Of a stretch of 5,165 nt of DNA, positions 1 through 5,165 are shown one piece after another (the stretch's first letter is position 1; every line of letters starts with the position of its first letter). Under the pieces are notes generated by a model, which was given only the letters and a program-made list of their open reading frames with translations, was not told the origin of the DNA and did not search any database. The position numbers were made by a program, and so were the translations under genes. The DNA comes from an uncultured Bacilli bacterium (GTDB lineage Bacteria > Bacillota_I > Bacilli_A > RF39 > UBA660): contig CAKONT010000071.1 of assembly GCA_934097255.1 (NCBI GenBank), forward strand, positions 1 through 5,165, given 5' to 3'.

Positions 1-102
<102 letters not shown>

Positions 103-103
<1 letters not shown>

Positions 104-756
104 TGTTAATCAACAAAAGATTACTAAAAATAGCAGATTTTATCTCTTCCAATTCTTTTATTTTAGATGTTGGATGTGATCATGCACTTCTTGATGTATA
201 TTTAGCACTTGAAAAAAAATGCACATGTCTTGCCAGCGATATTCATGATGGTCCGATTTTAAAAGCAAAATTAAATCTATTAAAATATAAAGTGACAAAA
301 CAGGTAAAACTTTTAACTTGTGATGGAATACCAAATATAAAAACAGATGTAGATTATCTTGTTCTTTCAGGTATGGGAGCGATTACTATTTGTAATATCT
401 TAGAAAGAGGAGACTTGAGTTTAATAAAAAAAATTATTGTTAGTCCAAATGGCGAAGAAGAACTGGTAAGAAAAAAGTTAAACGAATTAAATTATAAAAC
501 TTTAAAAGAAGAATTAGTTCGCGACAAAAATATTATTTATCCGGTTTTAATGTATGAAAAAGGAACAGAAAAGCTAACAAAAATGGAAATAAAATATGGC
601 AAATTACTTATGAATAATAAAGATTCTTTATATCAAGAGTATTATACTAAAAAAATCGATACGTATAAAAATATTAAAAAAGGTTTACCAAAAAAATATA
701 TTATAAAGAAAATAAAACTGCATAAAAAAATTAGAGAAATATCTAGTATTCTCTAA
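103..756 (+). CDS. trmK: tRNA (adenine(22)-N1)-methyltransferase TrmK
   Basis: TrmK is a cytoplasmic SAM-dependent enzyme that methylates N1 of adenine 22 in the D-loop region of certain bacterial tRNAs (family COG2384, B. subtilis YqfN). The 217 residues match the family in order. SAM motif I is ILDVGCDHALLDVYL (residues 20-34; family form DxGxDHxxLPxxL). The acidic end of strand 2 is in ASDIHDGP (44-51). D74-G75 and the SGMG motif (89-92) follow, then SPNGEEELVRKKL (114-126), equivalent to the family's PN..E..VR..L catalytic segment. Residues from about 155 are Lys-rich and helical, like the C-terminal coiled-coil domain of TrmK. It is slightly shorter than B. subtilis TrmK (about 238 aa). 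The ATG overlaps the rpoD stop and no clear Shine-Dalgarno precedes it, so translation probably depends on coupling to rpoD. The usual next gene in Bacillus relatives, the Nif3-like yqfO, is absent; a convergent gene follows instead. Confidence 0.93.
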
Positions 757-764
757 TTTTTTTT
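724..764. terminator. Bidirectional intrinsic terminator between trmK and the YqfQ-like gene
   Basis: TTAGAGAA at 731-738 pairs perfectly with TTCTCTAA at 749-756 around a 10-base loop. The stem is flanked by seven A (724-730) and eight T (757-764), which both extend the pairing and give a T-run downstream of the hairpin on either strand. On the + strand it overlaps the last codons and the stop of trmK. On the - strand it begins at the stop of the YqfQ-like gene. One structure therefore appears to serve both convergent genes. Confidence 0.88.
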
Positions 765-1266
765 ATTGAAAGAAGTTTGGACTATTATTTTGGTTTGAAG
801 AACTGTTCTCTTTTATTTCTTCTTTTACGACACTTTCTTTAGTTGAAGAGTTATTTGTTACTTGATTATCTTCACTTGAATTCATTGCTTTTGCTACTCT
901 AAATATCGTTTTGGCATTATTAATAATTGGTTTTACTTGATAAAAAACGGGTATTGCTTGATTTATAACTCCTAGTGTTTTAGATGCACCGTTTAAAAAG
1001 TTAGTAAAAGAAAAACCGTGAGTTACAGCACTTGCACCTAATGCTTCACTACCCAAACTAGCAGCACCTGCTCCAAGACCTAAAAGATCTCTACTTGAAC
1101 CAATATTTGCAACTTGTGGGATAGCATTTGTTAGATCTCTTGTATTTTTTTGATTAAACAATCGACTTAACAATCCTTTATTTTGTGGCATGTTTTGATA
1201 GGTATAGTTTGGAATAACTCTAGGCATATTTTGATAATAATAGTATGGATTATAATTATTATACAT
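763..1266 (-). CDS. YqfQ-like (VrrA-type) protein of unknown function
   Basis: This 167-residue protein has no known catalytic motif. Residues 1-30 are rich in Tyr, Asn, Pro and Gln, with YQNMP occurring twice (11-15 and 23-27). GLLSRLF follows (31-37), then a small-residue stretch rich in Gly, Ala and Ser (56-82), then an apolar helical block with NFLNGASKTLGVINQAIPVF (89-108) and V-K-P-I-I-N-N (111-117). The tail from about 129 is hydrophilic, with Ser, Asn and Glu. This order (Tyr/Pro/Gln head, GLLS.LF, FL...Q..L......P......P) resembles the YqfQ-like family (PF14181; B. subtilis YqfQ/VrrA, uncharacterised) as I remember it. yqfQ also lies a few genes from sigA-trmK in Bacillus, which supports the call. 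I see no signal peptide. The ATG follows a purine-rich RBS (1276-1282). It faces trmK and shares its terminator, and lies 56 bases after a membrane protein gene on the same strand. Assignment by sequence alone is moderate. Confidence 0.65.
   Translation of the reverse strand: MYNNYNPYYYYQNMPRVIPNYTYQNMPQNKGLLSRLFNQKNTRDLTNAIPQVANIGSSRDLLGLGAGAASLGSEALGASAVTHGFSFTNFLNGASKTLGVINQAIPVFYQVKPIINNAKTIFRVAKAMNSSEDNQVTNNSSTKESVVKEEIKENSSSNQNNSPNFFQ
1186..1236 (-). repeat. Short coding repeat (YQNMP twice) in the YqfQ-like gene
   Basis: Two 15-base copies encoding Tyr-Gln-Asn-Met-Pro sit at 1222-1236 and 1186-1200 on the - strand, 36 bases apart start to start. They differ at two third-codon positions. 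The Tyr/Gln-rich head of VrrA in Bacillus species is known for variable-number repeats, so this may be a small remnant of the same tendency. With only two copies it could also be chance within a low-complexity region. Confidence 0.5.
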
Positions 1267-1275
1267 AAATGATTT

Positions 1276-1282
1276 CCCCCTA
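1276..1282 (-). promoter_or_regulatory. Ribosome binding site of the YqfQ-like gene
   Basis: Read on the - strand, TAGGGGG ends 9 bases before the ATG at 1266-1264. It is the only G-rich run in the neighbourhood and supports this ATG as the start. The motif is G-rich rather than the classical AGGAGG. No convincing -35/-10 pair is visible in the 56-base gap upstream, so the gene may be read from the promoter of the upstream membrane protein gene. Confidence 0.7.
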
Positions 1283-1312
1283 CAAATAATTTATGCTAAG
1301 TAATAAAATATG

Positions 1313-1338
1313 ATAAAAAAAACTATATAGTATATAGT
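1313..1338 (-). terminator. Possible weak A/U-rich terminator after the membrane protein gene
   Basis: On the - strand, ACTATA and TATAGT can pair around a 5-base loop (within 1322-1338), followed directly by eight T (1322-1315). The same bases form a 17-base palindrome centred on 1330 that includes the stop codon. The stem has almost no G-C pairs, so it would be weak and may allow read-through into the YqfQ-like gene. The pattern could simply reflect base composition. Confidence 0.35.
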
Positions 1339-1832
1339 CTTTTTAGAATAATATTTTTTATTCCCATTAAAATAAATAAAATATAGAAATAAATTAAATG
1401 ATTAGCAATAGTTTTATATGAAAAGATAAATATAATACTAATAAGTAATAATATTATAAAATCAATGTAATATTTCTTATTTTGATTATCAATAAATATA
1501 TTTATTGATGTATAAAATATTATAAAAAGAGAAGATAGTCTAATAATAGCTTCTATTTTGGTATTAAAATTAATGACAAAAAATAAGCTAAAACAAAGAA
1601 AAATAATTCCTCTAATAAGAATAGCAAACCATATTTTATTTTCTAAGTCTTTATTTTTTGTACAATATATTAAATCTTTAAAAGAAAAAAACATTAAACT
1701 TATTGGAAATAAATAAAGAATAGTTAGTGTATATGGCATTTTATTAAATATAATTGCTAATATTCCTATTAAAGATAAATACGCTCCTTTTATAAAATCA
1801 TATAATTCTATTTCTTGTTTTCCTTTTTTCAA
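1323..1832 (-). CDS. Small multi-pass membrane protein of unknown function (TTG start)
   Basis: I do not recognise this 169-residue protein. It is very hydrophobic, with about 38 Ile residues, and shows six likely membrane segments: roughly 14-30, 33-55, 66-88, 93-114, 120-139 and 141-163. Short charged loops lie between them, such as CTKNKDLENK (57-66) and DNQNKKYYID. The N-terminus (MKKGKQEIELYD) is polar and has no cleavable signal peptide. Length and layout recall the small six-helix HdeD/DUF308 type of protein, but no motif proves it. The start is TTG (1832-1830), chosen because a strong Shine-Dalgarno, GAGGTGAT, sits at 1845-1838 with normal spacing; no ATG nearby fits. The gene ends at TAG (1325-1323) and is followed on the same strand by the YqfQ-like gene. 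It is divergent from tdk across 92 bases. Confidence 0.75.
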   Translation of the reverse strand: MKKGKQEIELYDFIKGAYLSLIGILAIIFNKMPYTLTILYLFPISLMFFSFKDLIYCTKNKDLENKIWFAILIRGIIFLCFSLFFVINFNTKIEAIIRLSSLFIIFYTSINIFIDNQNKKYYIDFIILLLISIIFIFSYKTIANHLIYFYILFILMGIKNIILKRLYTI

Positions 1833-1837
1833 AAATT

Positions 1838-1845
1838 ATCACCTC
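1838..1845 (-). promoter_or_regulatory. Ribosome binding site that fixes the TTG start of the membrane protein
   Basis: Read on the - strand, GAGGTGAT matches the anti-Shine-Dalgarno sequence of 16S rRNA over eight bases. The GAGG core ends 9 bases before the TTG at 1832-1830. This makes the non-ATG start credible, since no ATG lies at a suitable distance. Confidence 0.8.
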
Positions 1846-1848
1846 AAT

Positions 1849-1862
1849 TACAATTGTATAAT
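1849..1862. promoter_or_regulatory. Palindrome overlapping a TATAAT box in the divergent intergenic region
   Basis: TACAATTGTA at 1849-1858 is a perfect 10-base palindrome. TATAAT at 1857-1862 (+ strand) is a perfect -10 match that overlaps it. On the - strand the same region offers TACAAT as a -10-like box, but too close to the membrane gene's Shine-Dalgarno to serve it easily. No good -35 box lies at 16-18 bases on the + strand. It could be a promoter for tdk, an operator, or chance in AT-rich DNA. Confidence 0.3.
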
Positions 1863-1899
1863 AAAAATCCTTATTTTTCTAGCATAGTTATCTTTTTTT

Positions 1900-1908
1900 T
1901 GATAAAAT
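1900..1908 (+). promoter_or_regulatory. Candidate extended -10 promoter for tdk-ppdK
   Basis: TGATAAAAT fits the extended -10 form TGnTATAAT with one mismatch. No recognisable -35 box lies 17 bases upstream, which extended -10 promoters can tolerate. A transcript from here would start near 1915, giving a leader of only about 10 bases with the Shine-Dalgarno at its very 5' end. That is unusually short, so the TATAAT at 1857-1862 is an alternative. Confidence 0.35.
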
Positions 1909-1914
1909 ATGGTT

Positions 1915-1919
1915 GGAGG
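1915..1919 (+). promoter_or_regulatory. Ribosome binding site deciding the tdk start
   Basis: GGAGG at 1915-1919 lies 5 bases before the ATG at 1925-1927. An in-frame TTG at 1913 overlaps this site and has no ribosome binding site of its own, so the four extra residues it would add (MEAN) are unlikely to be real. Starting at 1925 also gives MGKLFFKYG, aligning with the usual start of type II thymidine kinases. Confidence 0.85.
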
Positions 1920-1924
1920 CTAAT

Positions 1925-2536
1925 ATGGGAAAACTATTTTTTAAGTATGGAACAGTTAATTCTTTAAAATCGATGGATCTTTTGAGAACTGTTCATAATT
2001 ATGAAGAAAAGAATTTTAAAGTGGTAGTTATAAAAAATATTCAAGCAGGAAATAATGAAAATACTATTTATATGGGTATTGATGGAAGTAAAAGCATTGA
2101 TTATTTAATAAATGATAATGATGTTATTTCTGATATTTTAGATGGCATTGAAGTATCGGTGATAGTAGTTGACGAAGCACAGTTTTTGACAAAAAAGCAA
2201 GTAGAAGATTTGTTTTTTCTTGCTAAGGAAAAAGATATTACAGTATATTGTTATGGATTAAAAACTGATTTTAAAACGAGAGGTTTTACAGGTTCTATTA
2301 GACTTTTTGAACTTGCAGATAAAATAGAAGAGATAACAACTCTTTGTAGTTGTGGTTCTAAAGCAATGTTTAATATAAGAAAACAAAATAACCAACCAGT
2401 GTTTGATGGAAATCAAATTGCAATTGATGGATTTTGTGATATAACTTATGAACAAGTTTGTGGTCTTTGTTATATAAAAAAATTTAATGAAAGTAAAAAG
2501 GCTGGATTTACTGTAAGTGAGAATATTTTTGAATAG
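1925..2536 (+). CDS. tdk: Thymidine kinase (TK1-like, type II), divergent, with altered P-loop
   Basis: Thymidine kinase phosphorylates thymidine to dTMP with ATP in the cytoplasmic salvage pathway. The 203 residues (from the ATG) are close to the family's usual 190-205. Recognisable parts are MGKLFFKYGTVNS at the start, HNYEE (24-28), VVDEAQFLTKKQV (81-93, with Walker B D83 and catalytic acid E84), CYGLKTDF (109-116), a lid-like TRGFTGS (118-124), LFELADKIEEI (127-137), and the zinc cysteines C141/C143 and C179/C182. Y175, three residues before C179, matches the substrate-contacting Tyr of the family. Oddities: the P-loop reads GTVNSLKS (9-16), with Leu14 replacing the Gly that precedes the catalytic Lys; the usual D.R and SR.G residues after strand 2 are not visible in 38-56; and the CRxC motif is CGLC. 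Some Firmicutes homologues carry Ala at the Leu14 position, so this may be a divergent branch rather than a dead enzyme. It is co-transcribed with ppdK, 11 bases downstream. Confidence 0.88.
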   Translation: MGKLFFKYGTVNSLKSMDLLRTVHNYEEKNFKVVVIKNIQAGNNENTIYMGIDGSKSIDYLINDNDVISDILDGIEVSVIVVDEAQFLTKKQVEDLFFLAKEKDITVYCYGLKTDFKTRGFTGSIRLFELADKIEEITTLCSCGSKAMFNIRKQNNQPVFDGNQIAIDGFCDITYEQVCGLCYIKKFNESKKAGFTVSENIFE

Positions 2537-2540
2537 GAGG
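2535..2540 (+). promoter_or_regulatory. Ribosome binding site of ppdK overlapping the tdk stop
   Basis: A perfect AGGAGG lies 7 bases before the ppdK ATG (2548-2550) and shares its first two bases with the TAG stop of tdk (2534-2536). This fixes the ppdK start and shows the two genes are read from one message, with tdk translation able to influence access to the site. No terminator separates them. Confidence 0.9.
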
Positions 2541-2547
2541 AAAATTT

Positions 2548-5165
2548 ATGAAATTTGTATATTCTTTTAGTGAAGGAAATAAAGATTTAAAAGATATTTT
2601 GGGTGGAAAAGGTGCTAATTTATCAGAAATGACAAATTTAGGTTTACCAATACCACAAGGATTTATAATTACAACTGACGCATGTCGTTGTTATTATGAT
2701 TCTAATGAAAAAATAAGTGATGAAATAAAAAAACAGGTATTAGACGCTTTAAAAAATTTAGAAAGATTAGAAAATAAAAAATTTGGTGATGAAAAAGATC
2801 CGCTTTTAGTATCAGTAAGAAGTGGGGCAAGGGTTTCTATGCCTGGTATGATGGATACAATTTTAAATTTAGGATTAAACGATTTGTCAGTAGAAGGATT
2901 TAGTAAAAAAACAAATAATCCAAGATTTGCATATGACTCTTATCGTAGATTTATTCAAATGTATTGTGATGTCGTTATGCAAATTCCTAAATCAAATTTT
3001 GAAAAAATAATTGATGAGGTAAAAAAAGAAAAAAATATTAAGTATGATACAGAATTTACTACTGATGATTTAAAAAAGTTAGTTGAAAGATTTAAAAATG
3101 TTTATAAAGAAAAAATGAATGGAAAAAGCTTTCCTCAAGATCCTATTGAACAATTAATGGGTGCTATTGGTGCAGTTTTTAAAAGTTGGAATAGTTCTAG
3201 GGCAATTGTTTATAGAAAATTAAATGATATTCCAAATGATTGGGGCACTGCGGTTAATATTCAAAAAATGGTGTTTGGAAACATGGGACAAACATCAGGA
3301 ACAGGTGTTGCATTTACAAGAAATCCTGCAACAGGAGAAAAAGGTATTTATGGAGAATATTTAATAAATGCTCAAGGAGAAGATGTTGTATCCGGTGCTA
3401 GAACTCCACTTCCAATAACAAGATTAAAAGAAGATTTGCCAAAATGCTATGAAGAGTTTGTAAATTTTGCAGAAAAACTAGAAAAGCATTATCTTGACAT
3501 GCAAGATATGGAATTTACGATCCAAGAAGGCAAACTATATATATTACAAACACGAAATGGTAAAAGAACAGCCAAAGCAGCACTTAAAATTGCTTGCGAT
3601 TTAGTTGATGAAAAAATGATTTCTATTGAAGAAGCAATAACAAGAATCGATGCTAAAAGCTTAGATCAACTGCTACATCCAACATTTGAAAAAGAAGAAT
3701 TAGAAAATAGTAAAGAAATAGGAGAAGCTTTACCAGCATCGCCAGGTAGTGCTGCCGGTAAAATTTGTTTTAGCGCAGAAGAAGCTAAAATGTTAGGTAA
3801 GGGTGGTCAAAACGAAAGAGTAATTTTAGTGCGTCTTGAAACAACACCGGAAGATATTGAGGGAATGCTTGCCGCACAGGGAGTCCTTACAGTTAGAGGT
3901 GGAATGACATCTCATGCAGCAGTAGTAGCACGTGGTATGGGAATTTGTTGTGTAGCGGGTTGTGAAGAAATAAAAATTGATGAAGAAAAACGGAAATTTT
4001 TCTTAAATGGAAAAACATATCATGCTGGTGATTATATATCTTTAGATGGATCAACAGGTAAAATTTATGAGGGCGATATAAAAACAGTCGATAAAGTTAT
4101 TTCAGATGATTTTGATCGTGTTATGGCTTGGGCTGATAAATACAAAGTATTAGGGGTACGTGCAAATGCTGATAATCCAAAAGATGTTAAAACATCTCTT
4201 GAACTTGGAGCAGAAGGAATAGGACTTTGTCGTACTGAACACATGTTTTTTGAAGAAAAGAGAATTCCTAAAATAAGAAAAATGATATTATCAGAAACCA
4301 AAGAAGAAAGAGAAAAAGCTTTAAGTGAACTTCTTCCTTTTCAAAAAGAAGACTTTAAAGAAATGTATAGAGAACTAAAAAACTTACCAATGACAGTAAG
4401 ATATTTAGATCCACCTTTACACGAATTTTTGCCAACAAAAGAAGAGGAAATGATTGCTCTTGCAAAAGAAATGAATGTGTCAGTGGAATATGTAAAAGAT
4501 AAATGTTCTAAACTACATGAATTTAATCCGATGATGGGACATCGTGGATGTAGACTTTTTATAACTTACCCTGAAATAGCTAGAATGCAAACTCGCGCTT
4601 TACTTGAAGCTGCAATCGATATTAAAAAAGAAAAGGGTTATAATATTGTTCCAGAAATTATGATTCCTCTTGTTGGATCTAAAAAAGAACTTCAATTTGT
4701 AAAGAATATAGTAGAAGAGGAAGCAAAGAAAATAAAAAAAGAGCAAAATAGTGATATTAATTATATTATAGGAACAATGATTGAAGTTCCACGTGCTGCT
4801 ATTTTAGCTGGTGAAATAGCAAAAGAAGCAGAATTTTTCTCTTTTGGTACGAACGATTTAACACAAATGACATTTGGATTTTCAAGAGATGACAGTGGTA
4901 AGTTTTTAGATTCATATTATAAAAATTTTATTTATGAACAAGATCCATTTTCTAGACTTGATTTTGATGGCGTAGGTGAACTTATCAAAATAGCTACCAA
5001 AAATGGAAGAAAAACAAATCCCAATATTAAACTTGGTATATGTGGCGAACACGGTGGAGATCCATCAAGTATTGAGTTTTTCCATAGAGTTGGTTTGACT
5101 TATGTATCTTGTTCTCCATATAGAGTTCCAATTGCACGCCTTGCAGCAGCACAAGCCGCAATCAA
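2548..5165 (+). CDS. ppdK: Pyruvate, phosphate dikinase (3' end cut by window)
   Basis: PPDK reversibly converts pyruvate, ATP and phosphate to PEP, AMP and pyrophosphate. In anaerobic Firmicutes it can work in glycolysis or in PEP formation. The window holds 872 codons; family members are about 875-880, so only a few residues are missing. The nucleotide-binding domain shows GGKGANLSEM (K21), SVRSGARVSMPGMMDT (R91), WGTAVNIQ, GNMGQTSGTGVAFTRNP, E322 and ILQTRNGKR (Q334, R336). The swivelling phosphohistidine domain has RGGMTSHAAVVARGMG, with catalytic His456 and Thr454 at the site that PPDK regulatory proteins phosphorylate. The PEP/pyruvate barrel has GLCRTEHMFF (R562), VRYLDPPLHEFLPT (R618), GTMIEVPRAA (E746), FGTNDLTQMTFG (N769) and LGICGEHGGDP (Cys832, general acid/base). 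All fall within one position of the Clostridium symbiosum enzyme as I recall it, so the enzyme should be active. There is no frameshift and Trp is always TGG. Confidence 0.98.
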   Translation, partial: MKFVYSFSEGNKDLKDILGGKGANLSEMTNLGLPIPQGFIITTDACRCYYDSNEKISDEIKKQVLDALKNLERLENKKFGDEKDPLLVSVRSGARVSMPGMMDTILNLGLNDLSVEGFSKKTNNPRFAYDSYRRFIQMYCDVVMQIPKSNFEKIIDEVKKEKNIKYDTEFTTDDLKKLVERFKNVYKEKMNGKSFPQDPIEQLMGAIGAVFKSWNSSRAIVYRKLNDIPNDWGTAVNIQKMVFGNMGQTSGTGVAFTRNPATGEKGIYGEYLINAQGEDVVSGARTPLPITRLKEDLPKCYEEFVNFAEKLEKHYLDMQDMEFTIQEGKLYILQTRNGKRTAKAALKIACDLVDEKMISIEEAITRIDAKSLDQLLHPTFEKEELENSKEIGEALPASPGSAAGKICFSAEEAKMLGKGGQNERVILVRLETTPEDIEGMLAAQGVLTVRGGMTSHAAVVARGMGICCVAGCEEIKIDEEKRKFFLNGKTYHAGDYISLDGSTGKIYEGDIKTVDKVISDDFDRVMAWADKYKVLGVRANADNPKDVKTSLELGAEGIGLCRTEHMFFEEKRIPKIRKMILSETKEEREKALSELLPFQKEDFKEMYRELKNLPMTVRYLDPPLHEFLPTKEEEMIALAKEMNVSVEYVKDKCSKLHEFNPMMGHRGCRLFITYPEIARMQTRALLEAAIDIKKEKGYNIVPEIMIPLVGSKKELQFVKNIVEEEAKKIKKEQNSDINYIIGTMIEVPRAAILAGEIAKEAEFFSFGTNDLTQMTFGFSRDDSGKFLDSYYKNFIYEQDPFSRLDFDGVGELIKIATKNGRKTNPNIKLGICGEHGGDPSSIEFFHRVGLTYVSCSPYRVPIARLAAAQAAI

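Noticed and set aside
1888..1905. TTATC / GATAA hairpin with a T-run loop upstream of tdk, as a possible terminator or riboswitch piece
   Set aside because: The stem is only five A/T-rich pairs, the T-run is in the loop rather than after it, and it overlaps the candidate -10 box.
1913..1924. Upstream TTG start for tdk adding four residues
   Set aside because: The TTG overlaps the Shine-Dalgarno GGAGG of the ATG at 1925, and MGKLFFKYG is the normal family start.
2258..2455. Open frame of 65 codons on the - strand inside tdk
   Set aside because: It lies fully within the thymidine kinase gene, has no ribosome binding site and its peptide resembles no protein family; it is a by-product of AT-rich coding sequence.
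4065..4301. Open frame of 78 codons on the - strand inside ppdK
   Set aside because: It is antisense to the conserved PEP-binding domain of PPDK, including R562, with no start signals of its own.

Overview
The window is a strongly AT-rich stretch of chromosome from a low-GC Firmicutes-type bacterium, probably of the Bacilli/Erysipelotrichia-like side. The clues are the RpoD C-terminus followed directly by trmK (the sigA-trmK order of Bacillus relatives), a YqfQ-like protein close by, Gram-positive style Shine-Dalgarno sites and heavy Lys/Ile/Asn use. Tryptophan is encoded by TGG throughout, and no in-frame TGA interrupts any gene, so the standard bacterial code applies and a TGA=Trp mollicute is not indicated.

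Layout. The window opens with the last 33 codons of the housekeeping sigma factor rpoD (stop at 101-103). Its stop overlaps by one base the start of trmK (103-756, + strand), a tRNA adenine-22 N1 methyltransferase. trmK converges on a YqfQ-like gene (763-1266, - strand). The two stop codons lie 6 bases apart, within one hairpin flanked by A and T runs that can end transcription from both sides. Upstream of the YqfQ-like gene, on the same strand, is a gene for a small hydrophobic membrane protein of unknown function (1323-1832, TTG start). A 92-base divergent intergenic region separates it from a + strand pair: a divergent thymidine kinase (tdk, 1925-2536), then pyruvate phosphate dikinase (ppdK, from 2548). 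ppdK runs off the right edge only a few codons before its expected end.

Function. The right half holds a two-gene transcription unit joining thymidine salvage and PEP/pyruvate interconversion. Only 11 bases separate the two genes, and the ppdK ribosome binding site overlaps the tdk stop. PPDK keeps every catalytic residue I could check. The thymidine kinase keeps its catalytic acid and zinc cysteines, but has a Leu where the phosphate-binding loop normally has the Gly before Lys, and it lacks other conserved residues; whether it is active is the most interesting question here.

I see no mobile element, CRISPR array, tRNA, rRNA or convincing riboswitch. Apart from the odd thymidine kinase and the unknown membrane protein, this is an ordinary housekeeping region. 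I did not find an undescribed multi-gene system.
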